A DNA stretch of 48,533 bases from Proteus sp. FME41 (GCF_014897315.1 NZ_JABUYL010000024.1:1-48533); one strand, 5' to 3'. Positions 18,211 to 28,605 are shown, counted from the stretch's first letter. Made by a program: numbers and translations. Notes: generated from the sequence alone by a model not told the origin.

Positions 18211-20808
18211 TTATTTGGTTTTTTCAACCCACTTACCATCAACATAAAATGCAGACCAGCCTGTTGCTTTGCCTTCTTTCTCAGAAGAAACATATTGTTG
18301 TTTAGTCTTACGACTAAAACGTACAATCGTTGGATTACCGTCAGGATCAGCCACTGGCGCTTCAGCTAAATAACGCATTTTTTCAGCTAAGCGATCTTTG
18401 AAGCGAACTAACTCTTCTACTTTGGGTGCGCGTGTTTCCCTTGATTTAGGGAACGTGTTTGCGGCTAAGAATACACCTGCTGCACCGTCACGTAATACAA
18501 AGTATGCATCTGATTTTTCACACAGTAATTCAGGAAGTGGAACAGGATCTTCCTTTGGAGGTGCAATTTCACCGCTTTTTAAAATTTTTCGGGTATTTTT
18601 ACACTCATCATTAGTACAACCCATGTATTTACCAAAACGCCCCATTTTTAGGCGCATTTCAGAACCACATTTATCACACTCAATGACAGGCCCTTCATAA
18701 CCTTTTAAGCGGAATTCACCTTCTTCGACATCATAACCATCACATGCTGGATTATTACCACAAACATGTAATTTACGATGTGTATCGATAAGGTAGCTGT
18801 CCATTGCAGTCCCACATTTCGGGCAACGGCGACGTGCTCGTAATGCATTAGTCTCTGCATCTTCCCCTTCAAGAATATTCAGCAATTCATCTTCAGGGAT
18901 AAGGTTTATCGTTTGTTTACAACGCTCTTTAGGTGGCAATGCATAACCAGAACATCCTAAGAATACTCCCGTTGTTGCCGTTCTAATTCCCATATGACGG
19001 GAACATGTCGGACACTCAATAGAGGTAATTACCATCGGATTTGGTCGCATACCGCCTTCTTCGGGATCTTTTTCAGCAACACTTAATTGCTGACTAAAAT
19101 CAGTGAAAAATGCGTCTAATACCGATTTCCAGTTCTCTTCTTTATTAGCAACATGGTCGAGGTGATCTTCCATTTGCGCAGTAAAATCGTAATTCATTAA
19201 ATCGCTAAAATTCTCTTCTAAGCGATCAGTAACAATTTCACCCATTTTTTCAGCATAAAAACGACGGTTTTCAACTTTTACGTAGCCACGATCTTGAATA
19301 GTCGAAATGATCGAAGCATAAGTTGAAGGACGACCAATACCCCGTTTTTCTAATTCTTTAACTAATGTTGCTTCACTAAAACGTGCTGGTGGCTTGGTAA
19401 AGTGCTGAGTAGGTTCTAACTCAGCTAACGCGAGTTTTGCGCCTACATCAACAGCAGGTAAGGTTTTATCCTCATCTTTATTGCGCATCGCAGGCATGAC
19501 TTTCGTCCAACCAGCAAAACGTAACGTACGGCCTTTAGCTCGTAATTTATAATCTCCTGATTCAACCGTTAATGTTGTTGAATCATATTTTGCTGGTGTC
19601 ATTTGACAAGCAACAAATTGATTCCAAATCAGTTGATATAAACGTTTAGCATCGTTATCCATATCTTTTAAAGATTCAGAGATAACATTGATATCGGAAG
19701 GACGAATAGCTTCGTGCGCTTCTTGAGAGTTCTCTTTGTTCGAATAAACGTTTGGCTCTTTAGGTAAATACTTCGCCCCAAACTGCTCATGAATATAATC
19801 ACGCGCCATTTGAATTGCATCCTGACTTAAGTTAGTCGAGTCAGTACGCATATAGGTAATATAACCTGCTTCATAAAGGCGTTGAGCTAACATCATTGTC
19901 TTTTTCACACCAAAGCTTAAGCGCGTACTTGCCGCTTGCTGTAAAGTTGATGTGATAAGAGGAGCACTGGGTTTACTTGATGTTGGTCTGTCTTCACGAT
20001 CTTTAACCGTGAAAGTTGCATTTTTTAATGCGTTAACTGCAACATGAGTTTCATCAGATGAAACTGGATTGAAGCTTTTATCATTATAATGCGTGACTTC
20101 CATACGCAAAGTTTGTTCATCTGGCGTTAGCAATGATGCGTGTAATTGCCAATATTCTTCAGGAACAAAGGCTTTTATTTCACGTTCACGCTCAACCAAA
20201 AGACGAACAGCAACAGATTGCACACGGCCAGCAGATAAACCACGAGCAACTTTTTTCCAAAGCAAAGGTGAAACCATATAGCCCACAACACGATCCATAA
20301 AACGACGTGCTTGTTGCGCGTTAACGCGATCTATATTGAGCTCACCGGGTGTTTGGAATGCTTGTGTAATCGCATTTTTAGTGATTTCGTTAAAAACTAC
20401 TCGACTAAATCTTTCATCATCACCGCCGATAACTTCGCGTAAATGCCACGCGATAGCTTCTCCTTCGCGGTCAAGGTCCGTTGCGAGATAGATATGATCA
20501 GCTTTCTCAGCCAATGCTTTTAGTTCAGCCACAACTTTTTCTTTGCCAGGTAGAATTTGATAATTCGCATTCCACCCATTGTAGGGATCAACTCCCATAC
20601 GGCTGACTAAGGCTGATTTCTCATCCTTTTTAACTTTTTTTACGCCTTTCGTGGCGGATGAGGTTTCGCTCTTCTGGCTGCCAGAACCACTCTTGGGCAA
20701 ATCACGAATGTGACCCACGCTAGATTTAACCACGTAGTCATTGCCAAGATATTTATTGATCGTTTTGGCTTTAGCCGGGGACTCCACGATAACAAGAGCT
20801 TTACCCAT
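18211..20808 (-). CDS. topA: DNA topoisomerase I
   Basis: 865 residues, exactly the E. coli length. It relaxes negative supercoils by single-strand passage. The TOPRIM residues are E9 in IVESPAKA and D111, D113, E115 in [10 protein letters not shown]. The active tyrosine is Y319 in YITYMRTDS. The C-terminal part has three four-cysteine zinc ribbons (starting about CPTC, CPKC and CDKC) and further ribbon-like domains. It is divergent from yciN, as in E. coli. Confidence 0.98.
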   Translation of the reverse strand: MGKALVIVESPAKAKTINKYLGNDYVVKSSVGHIRDLPKSGSGSQKSETSSATKGVKKVKKDEKSALVSRMGVDPYNGWNANYQILPGKEKVVAELKALAEKADHIYLATDLDREGEAIAWHLREVIGGDDERFSRVVFNEITKNAITQAFQTPGELNIDRVNAQQARRFMDRVVGYMVSPLLWKKVARGLSAGRVQSVAVRLLVEREREIKAFVPEEYWQLHASLLTPDEQTLRMEVTHYNDKSFNPVSSDETHVAVNALKNATFTVKDREDRPTSSKPSAPLITSTLQQAASTRLSFGVKKTMMLAQRLYEAGYITYMRTDSTNLSQDAIQMARDYIHEQFGAKYLPKEPNVYSNKENSQEAHEAIRPSDINVISESLKDMDNDAKRLYQLIWNQFVACQMTPAKYDSTTLTVESGDYKLRAKGRTLRFAGWTKVMPAMRNKDEDKTLPAVDVGAKLALAELEPTQHFTKPPARFSEATLVKELEKRGIGRPSTYASIISTIQDRGYVKVENRRFYAEKMGEIVTDRLEENFSDLMNYDFTAQMEDHLDHVANKEENWKSVLDAFFTDFSQQLSVAEKDPEEGGMRPNPMVITSIECPTCSRHMGIRTATTGVFLGCSGYALPPKERCKQTINLIPEDELLNILEGEDAETNALRARRRCPKCGTAMDSYLIDTHRKLHVCGNNPACDGYDVEEGEFRLKGYEGPVIECDKCGSEMRLKMGRFGKYMGCTNDECKNTRKILKSGEIAPPKEDPVPLPELLCEKSDAYFVLRDGAAGVFLAANTFPKSRETRAPKVEELVRFKDRLAEKMRYLAEAPVADPDGNPTIVRFSRKTKQQYVSSEKEGKATGWSAFYVDGKWVEKTK

Positions 20809-21115
20809 AATTACCTTTACCTAATTAAACTTTGTTATGACGGTATTGTTTAATACCCTCAACTAAAAAAATGTTTAAAATCTCTTTTTTATATTGCGTT
20901 AGTTTTGCAATATATCAACCTGTTTTTATTCAAAGCTTTTGTTCGAGCTCAAAACTCGTTACTTTTTTTGAGGTATTTTAATCACCTCACTGCTTTAATC
21001 GGGTAACAGGCACATCCTATTTGCTACATATAGAGTAGCTAAGGTTTTAAAAATGCCACACTCTACCTGATAAAAAGTGATGCGCAACAAATTATTTTTC
21101 TAAGGAGCACAAATT
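20809..21115. other. Divergent topA/yciN promoter region
   Basis: 307 bases without a gene. It must hold the promoters of topA (leftward) and yciN (rightward). It contains short inverted repeats: GAGGT/ACCTC at about 20970-20989 and GCTAC/GTAGC at 21023-21039. AAGGAG stands just before the yciN start. I could not single out promoters with confidence. Confidence 0.6.
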
Positions 21116-21364
21116 ATGTCAACACAAACTACACCTATTACCACTGAGATGCTACTTGAAAAAGCGAATGAAATCATACGTGAACATGAAGATTATTTAC
21201 AAGGCATGCGTGCTGACTCAGTCGAGCAAAAAGGAAATGTCCTCGTATTTAAAGGTGAATTTTTTTTAGATGAGCAGGGTTTGCCTACCGCAAAAAGCAC
21301 TGCAGCGTTTAACATGTTTAAACATTTAGCTCATGTCCTCTCTGATAAATACCATTTAGCATAA
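21116..21364 (+). CDS. yciN: DUF2498 protein YciN
   Basis: 82 residues, matching E. coli YciN (83), a small cytoplasmic protein of unknown function kept beside topA in enterobacteria. [20 protein letters not shown] and [20 protein letters not shown] are family signatures. AAGGAG precedes the ATG by 8 bases. It has no obvious terminator of its own within 200 bases. Confidence 0.92.
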   Translation: MSTQTTPITTEMLLEKANEIIREHEDYLQGMRADSVEQKGNVLVFKGEFFLDEQGLPTAKSTAAFNMFKHLAHVLSDKYHLA

Positions 21365-21617
21365 GTGGCTTTAGGAATTATTTTGTATTTATGACAAGAT
21401 TTAATTTTCTAATCATTAATCGATAATCCAAAAAAAGATCTGACATGCCAGTTATTGCAGTTTTACAATCACAATGACTGGCATAATTAATCAAATTCAA
21501 AGAATAAAAAATCAATTAAAGATAAGCGAATTTATTTTCTTTTATCTTAATTTTAAGATTACACCTACCTATCAATACAATCAGTAATATCAATTATTTT
21601 TATTTTACTTTTATCGC

Positions 21618-21623
21618 TATATT
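21618..21623 (+). promoter_or_regulatory. Candidate -10 element of the small-RNA gene
   Basis: TATATT, four to seven bases before the start of the structured stretch. The -35 position at the proper spacing reads TATTTT, which is weak, so the assignment is tentative. Confidence 0.35.
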
Positions 21624-21626
21624 ACT

Positions 21627-21718
21627 GTTTCCTAGAAAGAGGAAAGCGTTACCCTGTTGTTGTTAATTAATATCAATTATCTCTTTGATAGCCAGTGAGT
21701 CATTCACTGGCTTTTTTT
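21627..21718 (+). ncRNA. Candidate Hfq-type small RNA
   Basis: About 92 bases built like an enterobacterial small RNA. There is a 5' hairpin TTTCCT/AGGAAA (21629-21646), an unpaired middle with CCCTGTTGTTG and ATCTCTTTGATA, and a perfect terminator AGCCAGTGA / TCACTGGCT with seven Ts at 21690-21718. No ORF covers it and the terminator is too far from yciN to be its simple end. The stretch CTCTTTGA next to the terminator faintly recalls ChiX, but the location differs and I do not claim homology. It could instead be a long 3' untranslated region of yciN. Confidence 0.45.
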
Positions 21719-21877
21719 ATTCTCATTAAGATAATATTTTCTTGGAACAAATCGTTAAGATCGCCGACAGGCAAAGAGAATAATTATTGATTGGCAGAAA
21801 AGACGTGAGGTAACGATACTCAGTAATAAGGTTCAAATACTCAGTATCGCTAATATGGTTTTTTTAGTTTCTACTCA

Positions 21878-22924
21878 TTACAGCAATGGTTTTTTACTTC
21901 GTTGTACCCAACGCATCATCAGTTTATCAACACTTTCCATTGCGCCACCTGTAACACGCTCAACCATTTTCTTTTTGATAACATATTGAACAGAGAATAC
22001 TTCGAAGTCGTTAATATGATTGATTAACCAATCATCGCTTACACCCACTTCATCAATTAGGCCTTTATTCAACGCTTCTGTGCCGTACCAATATTCTCCA
22101 GTTGCAACACTATCGATATCAAGTTGGGGGCGATATTTATGTACAAAAGCTTTAAATAATAGATGAGTTTCATTTAAATCTTGTTTAAATTTCTCACGAC
22201 CTTCTTCTGTGTTTTCGCCCAATAAAGTTAATGTACGCTTATATTCACCCGCAGTATGTAACTCGACATCGATATCATTTTTCTTCAATAATCGATGAAT
22301 ATTCGGAATTTGAGCGACAACGCCAATCGAACCAATAATAGAAAAAGGTGCAGCAACAATTTTATCCGCAACACAAGCCATCATATAACCACCACTTGCC
22401 GCTACTTTATCGACAACGGCCGTCAGCTTAATACCCTTTTCTTTTAATCGCGTTAATTGAGCGGCTGCTAATCCATATCCATGAACCATGCCCCCAGGAC
22501 TTTCTAAACGCAGTAAAACTTCATCGCCCGTTTGGGCAACAGAAAGAATAGCACTGATTTCTTCGCGTAATGCACCCACTTCGTGGGCATCCATACTACC
22601 GTTGAAATCAAGGACATACAAACACGGTTTTATAACCCCCTTTTTACCTTCCTTCGCATTGTTTTTACTTTGTTTATTTTCTTTTTTCTGCTGTTTTTTA
22701 AACGCTTTATACCAGACTTTTAACTCAGCATCGTCCATTCTCGCTTGCTGCATTACTCGCTGTTTTTCTTCGTAAGCTTCAGCAAGATCGGTTACTTTTA
22801 AGGTGCCTTTTCGATTTTGTTTTTTATTTCCAATTACGATAAAAAACAACACAATAGCGATGATAGCCACGACAACCGTGGCAATCTCTGCTAAAAATAA
22901 TCCATATTGCAAAATATACTCCAC
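21878..22924 (-). CDS. sohB: Inner-membrane S49 peptidase SohB
   Basis: 348 residues, E. coli SohB is 349. An N-terminal membrane span (about 9-31), a lysine-rich coiled linker, and the S49 (SppA-like) protease domain. The catalytic serine is in DKVAASGGYMMACVADKI near residue 178, and the general-base lysine is likely in AGEYKRTLTLLGENTEEGR near 230. The start is a GTG at 22924 with AAGAGG seven bases upstream; MEYILQYGLFLAEIATVV matches the family start. It is divergent from yciK. Confidence 0.95.
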   Translation of the reverse strand: MEYILQYGLFLAEIATVVVAIIAIVLFFIVIGNKKQNRKGTLKVTDLAEAYEEKQRVMQQARMDDAELKVWYKAFKKQQKKENKQSKNNAKEGKKGVIKPCLYVLDFNGSMDAHEVGALREEISAILSVAQTGDEVLLRLESPGGMVHGYGLAAAQLTRLKEKGIKLTAVVDKVAASGGYMMACVADKIVAAPFSIIGSIGVVAQIPNIHRLLKKNDIDVELHTAGEYKRTLTLLGENTEEGREKFKQDLNETHLLFKAFVHKYRPQLDIDSVATGEYWYGTEALNKGLIDEVGVSDDWLINHINDFEVFSVQYVIKKKMVERVTGGAMESVDKLMMRWVQRSKKPLL

Positions 22925-23134
22925 AAAGACCTCTTTTTAAGGTTAATAACACTGACTAAAATCAATATGCCTAGTTTAACGAAATTCTGCTTTAGCGCCA
23001 GCAACAAAGGCATGATTATGCGTAATACCATAAAGAAAACAGTGATAAAGTGTAAACAAAAAAACAGACTAAACTAGTCGCTAGACAAATAAGACGTTAC
23101 ACTTTATTTACTTTTTACTAGACAGGATATCAAT

Positions 23135-23899
23135 ATGTTGCAATATCAACCCGATCATAGCGTGCTAAAAGATAAAATTATTCTAGTAACAGGTGCTGGT
23201 GATGGCATTGGAAAAGAAGCGGCACTGACTTATGCACAATATGGTGCGACACTTATCTTATTAGGCCGCACGCTATCAAAACTTGAAGATGTTCAAGAAG
23301 AAATCATCATATCAGGTGGACAACAACCTATGTTATACCCACTTGATTTGCTCACCGCGACAGAAAATGATTTTCAGCAATTTGCTGATACACTCGTTAA
23401 GCGCTTTCCTCATCTTGATGGTGTATTACAAAATGCCGGCTTATTAGGTGTTGTCGAGCCTATTATTAATCAGCCAAGTAACCTTTGGCATGATGTTATG
23501 CAAGTAAACGTTAATGCGACATTTATGCTCACAAAGGCGCTATTACCTTTAATGCTAAAAGCACCTCATGCAAGCCTTATTCTTACTACATCAAGCGTGG
23601 GTCGCCAAGGTCGTTATGGCTGGGGAGCTTATTCTGTGTCTAAATTTGCCACAGAAGGCTTTATGCAAGTACTTAATGAAGAATATAACGACAGTACCTT
23701 ACGCATTAACTGTATTAATCCTGGTGGTACTCGTACCTCAATGAGAGCCAGCGCATTCCCTGATGAGAATGCACAAAAACTAAAAACACCTAAAGATTTG
23801 ATGCCGTTGTATCTCTATCTTATGAGTGATGACAGTATTGATGTGAAAGGACAATCTTTAGACGCTCAACCGGGGCGTAAAGCAGGCCCTGCTGAATAA
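23135..23899 (+). CDS. yciK: Short-chain dehydrogenase YciK
   Basis: 254 residues, classical SDR fold. NAD(P)-binding TGAGDGIG at 19-26, LQNAG at 98-102, catalytic S153 and Y166-x3-K170 in GAYSVSK. It matches E. coli YciK, an oxidoreductase of uncertain substrate. btuR begins 25 bases downstream on the same strand, and the pair is conserved in enterobacteria. Confidence 0.95.
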   Translation: MLQYQPDHSVLKDKIILVTGAGDGIGKEAALTYAQYGATLILLGRTLSKLEDVQEEIIISGGQQPMLYPLDLLTATENDFQQFADTLVKRFPHLDGVLQNAGLLGVVEPIINQPSNLWHDVMQVNVNATFMLTKALLPLMLKAPHASLILTTSSVGRQGRYGWGAYSVSKFATEGFMQVLNEEYNDSTLRINCINPGGTRTSMRASAFPDENAQKLKTPKDLMPLYLYLMSDDSIDVKGQSLDAQPGRKAGPAE

Positions 23900-23924
23900 T
23901 GTAATTTATATTTGAGGTAGCAAA

Positions 23925-24515
23925 ATGAGTGACGCACAACACCAAAAACGCCAGCAACGTTTAAAAGAGAAAGTAGATACTCGAATTGAACAAGCTCAAC
24001 GAGAGCAAGGTATTTTGATGATCTTTACCGGAAATGGTAAAGGAAAAACAACGGCAGCGATGGGAACGGCAACACGCGCAGTAGGTCATCAAAAAAAGGT
24101 CGGTGTTGTGCAGTTTATTAAGGGGACTTGGGAAAATGGCGAACGAAATCTATTGGAACAAGCAGGCGTACCATTTTATGTTATGGAAACTGGCTTTACG
24201 TGGGAAACTCAAGATAAAAGTACAGATACTGCGGCCTGTTTAAATACATGGCAATATGCACTTAAACTGCTTAATGACCCAGAATACGATCTGGTTATTC
24301 TTGATGAAATTACCTATATGATCAGCTTTAATTATTTGCCATTAGATGAGGTAATTTCTGCTATTCGTTCTCGTCCCGCACACCAAAATCTAATTATTAC
24401 AGGAAGAGGCTGTCATAGAAAATTAATTGAGTTAGCTGATACGGTAACAGAAATGCGTCCTATCAAACACGCATTTGATAGTGGGATCAAGGCACAAAAA
24501 GGTATAGATTGGTAA
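23925..24515 (+). CDS. btuR: Cob(I)alamin adenosyltransferase (BtuR/CobA type)
   Basis: 196 residues, same length as E. coli BtuR. It adenosylates corrinoids with ATP to make coenzyme B12. The P-loop variant GNGKGKTT is at 36-43, and VILDEITYMI near residue 125 is the second nucleotide motif. Other family blocks are VQFIKGTWENGERNLLE and ITGRGCHRKLIELAD. It forms an operon with yciK. No terminator stands out in the 57 bases before the convergent lipoprotein gene. Confidence 0.97.
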   Translation: MSDAQHQKRQQRLKEKVDTRIEQAQREQGILMIFTGNGKGKTTAAMGTATRAVGHQKKVGVVQFIKGTWENGERNLLEQAGVPFYVMETGFTWETQDKSTDTAACLNTWQYALKLLNDPEYDLVILDEITYMISFNYLPLDEVISAIRSRPAHQNLIITGRGCHRKLIELADTVTEMRPIKHAFDSGIKAQKGIDW

Positions 24516-24572
24516 TAATGATTTACTCACTTTTGTTATTGTTTACTATCAAAAATAAAAATGAATAGTTAT

Positions 24573-25520
24573 TTATATTAAAACAGGTTCACTTAATATA
24601 CCTGCGCCAAATATACGCCCGGTTTCATTTATTAACTGAAAGTAAGCTTCTTTATCATCAAGTATATCATTTTGTATTTGTTGGCTATAAACCATTGCCA
24701 TAACCATAATATGTAAATGATATTCATTATAGTAATTTTGCTTTTCGTTGGGATCCCGCGAAGTCAAATAGGAGTTAGTAATTTTATAAATATTTTTTGC
24801 TTCTTTCAGCAATTCACTATTATTAAATTCAATACGACTTAATGTAGGAATAAAATCATCAGTTCGAGTATTTTCATCATTTATCCAATTGTATTTATTT
24901 TTTCCTTTATCAGAATCTAATAAATTACCCCCTGAATAGACTTGAATACCATCAGGTTCTTGTGATAAAAAATCTTGAAATTCTATTTGGGAAAAACACT
25001 TAGTTAATACATTTCCTATTCCTTTGTTTTTCGAATCAGATAAATAAGTTGGTATAGATTCATTCAAAGGTACTTCACAGCGAAAGACATTATTATCTAT
25101 AAATAACGCATCAGAACTATTTATAGCGCCATGAACAAGCTGACCACCAACCCAGACAGAATGGGTTGTTAGATAAAGGTGCTCATTGTTTGTCTCTGTA
25201 GAAAAAATAGAAGTAAAACTATAGTAGATATCTCTAGATGGATTAATTATTCCACCTCGATTATCTGGATAAACCATGAAGATTTTCTTTTTTCCTGTTG
25301 CATCAACTAATACATGCTTTCCATTTTCTAATTTTATTTTTTTTACTTCTCCCGTGTTAATCCAAAAAGCATTGTTATCAATCTGGAAGACTAGTGGTGT
25401 GTTTTTATTATTACTAATATAAAATACACCTGATTGTGAATTTACATTAATAGCCGGATCACAACCAGCAGTAAGAGAAGTTGCACATAATACTGTTGTT
25501 AAATAAAAAGAACGATGCAT
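24573..25520 (-). CDS. Unknown lipoprotein
   Basis: 315 residues. A lipoprotein signal ends in SLTAGC with C20 lipidated; the following residue is aspartate, which suggests retention in the inner membrane. The N-terminal half reads like beta strands (FYISNNKNTPLVFQIDN, then KKIKLENGKHVLVDATGKKK), the rest is mixed and asparagine- and lysine-rich. I recognise no family. It is very AT-rich compared with its neighbours and sits between btuR and rluB, which are adjacent in E. coli, so it looks acquired. No clear terminator follows. Confidence 0.75.
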   Translation of the reverse strand: MHRSFYLTTVLCATSLTAGCDPAINVNSQSGVFYISNNKNTPLVFQIDNNAFWINTGEVKKIKLENGKHVLVDATGKKKIFMVYPDNRGGIINPSRDIYYSFTSIFSTETNNEHLYLTTHSVWVGGQLVHGAINSSDALFIDNNVFRCEVPLNESIPTYLSDSKNKGIGNVLTKCFSQIEFQDFLSQEPDGIQVYSGGNLLDSDKGKNKYNWINDENTRTDDFIPTLSRIEFNNSELLKEAKNIYKITNSYLTSRDPNEKQNYYNEYHLHIMVMAMVYSQQIQNDILDDKEAYFQLINETGRIFGAGILSEPVLI

Positions 25521-25635
25521 ATTATCGCGTATACCTTATGGTAAAATATACAAATAAACATTAATGTAACAAAAATAACTTATCACCTTATTAATCTAAT
25601 CATCATAGTTTTATTTATAAAAAAAAGAAAGCGAT

Positions 25636-25671
25636 CAAAAAAAGAAGCACCCTAATTTTATGGGTGCCTCT
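25636..25671 (-). terminator. Terminator of rluB
   Basis: On the minus strand AGAGGCACCC pairs with GGGTGCTTCT (one G-U) around a 9-base loop, then seven Ts. It lies about 50 bases after the rluB stop. Confidence 0.88.
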
Positions 25672-25720
25672 TAATGCATAATGATAATTTAATTTAAAAT
25701 AATAAATAATTATTCGATAA

Positions 25721-26644
25721 CTATTTTTTATTTCCTGCAGATTGGCGACGACTTGTTGCTCTTTTCGCAGGTGATGTTGAAGTGCGTTCTGAGATTTTGG
25801 TATGACGTTTAACCGCACGACGAATTTGATTCGCTTTAATACGACGCTGGTCTTTTTCTACCGCAACTTTTGTCACTGTTTCATCATTTAATTCAACTAA
25901 CTGGCGTAAGTAGTTAATTTGATTTAATCCAAGTTCAACCCAGCCACCACGAGGTAAGCCTTTTGGTAAATCAATATCGCCATAACGAACACGAATAAGA
26001 CGACTAACCTGAACACCCACCGCTTCCCACATACGGCGAACCTCACGGTTACGACCTTCCGTCAGTGAAACGTTGTACCATTGGTTAATCCCTTCACCGC
26101 CACGATAAGAAACAGAACGGAATGACGCTGGACCATCTTCCAACTGTACACCGCGAGTTAATTGACGAATTTTTGCATCATCAATTTCACCAAAAACACG
26201 TACTGCATATTCACGTTCAACTTCACGACTTGGGTGCATTAAACGGTTTGCTAATTCGCCATCTGTTGTAAATAACAATAATCCACTGGTATTGACATCA
26301 AGACGACCCACTGCAATCCAGCGAGCACTATTAAGACGAGGAAGACGTTGGAAAACGGTAGGACGGCCTTGTGGATCACTGCGAGTACACAATTCACCTT
26401 CAGGTTTGTAGTAAGCCAGCACACGACAAACATCTTTTTGTGCTTCACGAATATTTAAAACACGGCCATCTAAGCGGATTTTTGCTGTTGTGGTGACATC
26501 GATACGATCACCTAATTTTGCTTTTGTACCATCAATACTAATACGTCCTTCTTGAAGGTAGCCTTCAATTTCACGACGAGAACCGTGACCAGAACGGGCA
26601 AGAATTTTTTGTAATTTTTCAGTATGTTGCGATTTATCGCTCAT
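25721..26644 (-). CDS. rluB: 23S rRNA pseudouridine(2605) synthase
   Basis: 307 residues. An N-terminal S4 RNA-binding domain (about 10-70), then the RsuA/RluB catalytic domain with the nucleophile D116 in [32 protein letters not shown] is the conserved late block. The last 50 residues are basic and low in complexity ([20 protein letters not shown]), as in other RluB proteins. In E. coli it modifies U2605 of 23S rRNA. E. coli has yciQ between rluB and yciO; here that space is a 396-base gap. Confidence 0.95.
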   Translation of the reverse strand: MSDKSQHTEKLQKILARSGHGSRREIEGYLQEGRISIDGTKAKLGDRIDVTTTAKIRLDGRVLNIREAQKDVCRVLAYYKPEGELCTRSDPQGRPTVFQRLPRLNSARWIAVGRLDVNTSGLLLFTTDGELANRLMHPSREVEREYAVRVFGEIDDAKIRQLTRGVQLEDGPASFRSVSYRGGEGINQWYNVSLTEGRNREVRRMWEAVGVQVSRLIRVRYGDIDLPKGLPRGGWVELGLNQINYLRQLVELNDETVTKVAVEKDQRRIKANQIRRAVKRHTKISERTSTSPAKRATSRRQSAGNKK

Positions 26645-27040
26645 GAAACAACCTCATGTGTCGCCTTCACAGGCGTCATAAAAATAGAATTAATTTTTAA
26701 AAATCAATTAAGTAAAAATGGCCCATGTTTATTAAAATGATAAATAAACACAGGTTTATTGATTCAATAGTGAACAATGTTGATAGTTTTCATATCAACA
26801 TTGTGATAAATAGTGTCGATAAAACAAAGGTGATGACATCGTGCCACTTAATTTGTGGCTTAAGGTTAACGAAAATGCTCGTTGCTATAACCGATTTTAA
26901 AAACGGACACCGTGATTTTTATCGCAATGTATAAATTTAACACAAGCAATAAATCCCTTCACCTTTTATCTCTTTATCTTGCGATAAATTCTTCACTATA
27001 GGTCTATTTCATCGACATTGAGTGCAATGAATTAAATCGC
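26645..27040. other. 396-base gap between rluB and yciO
   Basis: No gene I can support. A plus-strand frame at 26725-26934 (69 codons) has no ribosome site and no family resemblance. The gap holds a perfect 12-bp hairpin (separate entry) and an inverted pair TTTATCGCA / TGCGATAAA at about 26920 and 26980. The rluB promoter must lie at the left edge. E. coli has yciQ here, so the gap may be the remains of a lost gene. Confidence 0.6.
26774..26804. repeat. Perfect 12-bp inverted repeat
   Basis: ACAATGTTGATA and TATCAACATTGT flank a 7-base loop GTTTTCA. No T run follows on either strand, so it is not an ordinary terminator. It could be an operator or an RNA hairpin. Confidence 0.8.
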
Positions 27041-27661
27041 TTACTGAAATGGCGTAATATCACCCGTACCTTCACGCACAATGACTGGGCTATCTTCAGT
27101 TAAATCAATCACTGTTGTTGGTTTTTGTCCTAAGTAACCACCGTGGACCACTAAATCAACTTGTTTACTTAATAAGTCATTGATTTCTTCAGGATCAGAC
27201 TCTGCAAAATCATTTCCAGGTAAAATCAAACTTGTTGACATCAGTGGTTCACCTATGTTTTCTAACAACGCTAATGCAATAGGGTTAGAAGGAACACGCA
27301 AGCCAATTGTTTTACGTTTATCATTCATCAAACGCTTAGGCACATCTTTAGTCGCTTTTAAGATAAAAGTGTAGTTACCTGGGGTATTATTTTTAATTAA
27401 ACGAAATACCACATTATCAACATGAGCGTAAGTCGCAATTTCGGATAAATCACGACACATCAATGTAAAATTATGGTTTTTATCTAATTGGCGAATACGA
27501 CAAATTCGCGTCATTGCATCTTTGTTTTCTAGACAACAGCCAATAGCATAGCCAGAATCTGTTGGATAAATCACCACTCCGCCTTTGCGTAAAATATCAG
27601 CACTTTGTTCAATTAAACGAGCCTGCGGGTTATCAGGGTGAATATAAAAAAGTTGGCTCAT
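27041..27661 (-). CDS. yciO: YciO, Sua5/YrdC-family protein
   Basis: 206 residues, E. coli YciO length. The YrdC-like fold is shown by GVVIYPTDSGYAIGCCLEN near residue 30 and NKDAMTRICRIRQLDKNHNF, and by KTIGLRVPSNPIALALLENI further on. Relatives make threonylcarbamoyl-AMP for tRNA modification; YciO has the fold but only weak or uncertain activity. It lies 24 bases after yciV on the same strand and forms its operon partner. Confidence 0.94.
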   Translation of the reverse strand: MSQLFYIHPDNPQARLIEQSADILRKGGVVIYPTDSGYAIGCCLENKDAMTRICRIRQLDKNHNFTLMCRDLSEIATYAHVDNVVFRLIKNNTPGNYTFILKATKDVPKRLMNDKRKTIGLRVPSNPIALALLENIGEPLMSTSLILPGNDFAESDPEEINDLLSKQVDLVVHGGYLGQKPTTVIDLTEDSPVIVREGTGDITPFQ

Positions 27662-27685
27662 ACATCCCTCAACGAATTTCTGATG

Positions 27686-28546
27686 TTACTCCTGCCATAG
27701 CGACCAAACTGGTTCAACGCCACCGGGTAACCATAAATTACGTCCCAACTCTATCCACGAGCAAGGACGATGAAAATCAGAACCTAACGAAGCTTTTAGC
27801 GCATAAAGTTGCGCTAATGCTGCGTGTTGTTCCCGTTCTTGTGGTGGTTGTTGGCATTGTGCCACTTCGATTGCATCACCACCTTGTTGTTTAAAGTAAA
27901 GCGTTAATCGTTTTAACCATTTAGAGGATAGACCATATCGACCTGGGTGTGCTAACACAGCAACTCCCCCCGCAGCATGAATCGCCGTGACAGCGTCACT
28001 AATTGAGCACCACTGTGGCGGTACGTAGCCTGTTTTGCCTTTCGCTAAGTAACGTTTAAACACTTTATTCACTGAAGCAACATGTCCGTCATTTACTAAA
28101 AAACGAGCAAAATGCCCTCGCGTTATTTGTCCACCCAATGCTAACGCCTTAGCGCCGTCAAATGCCTTTGGGATGCCCGCTTTTTCTAGCCGCTCACCTA
28201 TCATTATCGCACGCGTTTCGCGACATTGGCTTTGTGATGAAAGTAGTGTTTTCATGGCGTTATGGTCGATATCAATATTCAATCCAACAATATGGATTTC
28301 TATATTCTCCCACAAAGTTGATATTTCGACACCTGATATCAGGGTAAGAGGTAGATTTTTTTCTGCAATGTAATGATTAGCTGAAGCAATTGCTGCAGTG
28401 GTATCGTGATCCGTTATTGCTAACACATTAATTTGACGCTCTATTGCCCTATCAACCAACTCTTCTGGTGAAAGCTCGCCATCTGACGCAGTAGTGTGGC
28501 TGTGTAAATCATAAATCACTCTTAAATCAGATAGCCCTTCAGTCAT
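27686..28546 (-). CDS. rnm: PHP-domain 5'-3' exoribonuclease YciV (RNase AM)
   Basis: 286 residues from the ATG at 28546; a GTG directly before it (28549) is in frame, but GGAG lies well placed for the ATG. The PHP metal motifs are DLHSHTTASDG near residues 13-23 and ITDHDT near 45, then GVEIST, AHPGRYG and a final GSDFHRP. The family hydrolyses 3',5'-bisnucleotides and trims 5' ends of rRNA. It is divergent from the trp operon, as in E. coli (where it is also called trpH). Confidence 0.95.
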   Translation of the reverse strand: MTEGLSDLRVIYDLHSHTTASDGELSPEELVDRAIERQINVLAITDHDTTAAIASANHYIAEKNLPLTLISGVEISTLWENIEIHIVGLNIDIDHNAMKTLLSSQSQCRETRAIMIGERLEKAGIPKAFDGAKALALGGQITRGHFARFLVNDGHVASVNKVFKRYLAKGKTGYVPPQWCSISDAVTAIHAAGGVAVLAHPGRYGLSSKWLKRLTLYFKQQGGDAIEVAQCQQPPQEREQHAALAQLYALKASLGSDFHRPCSWIELGRNLWLPGGVEPVWSLWQE

Positions 28547-28605
28547 CACTTCTCCCTTTTCACCTTAGCAAGATAATAATTTTTAAAGAGTATGCCATAA
28601 AGTAC

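Larger units (their letters stand above)
21365..21877. other. 513-base gap between yciN and sohB
   Basis: No convincing protein-coding frame. The left 250 bases are strongly AT-rich. The strong terminator at 21690-21718 lies 326 bases beyond the yciN stop and is preceded by a plausible promoter, so a small-RNA gene is proposed (separate entry). The rest, up to the sohB stop, shows nothing I can assign. Confidence 0.6.

Noticed and set aside
21627-21718. ChiX homologue
   Set aside because: Only a short CTCTTTGA resemblance, and the genomic place differs from ChiX in E. coli.
26725-26934. Plus-strand ORF of 69 codons in the rluB-yciO gap
   Set aside because: No ribosome site, no family resemblance, and it overlaps the perfect hairpin; likely chance in AT-rich sequence.
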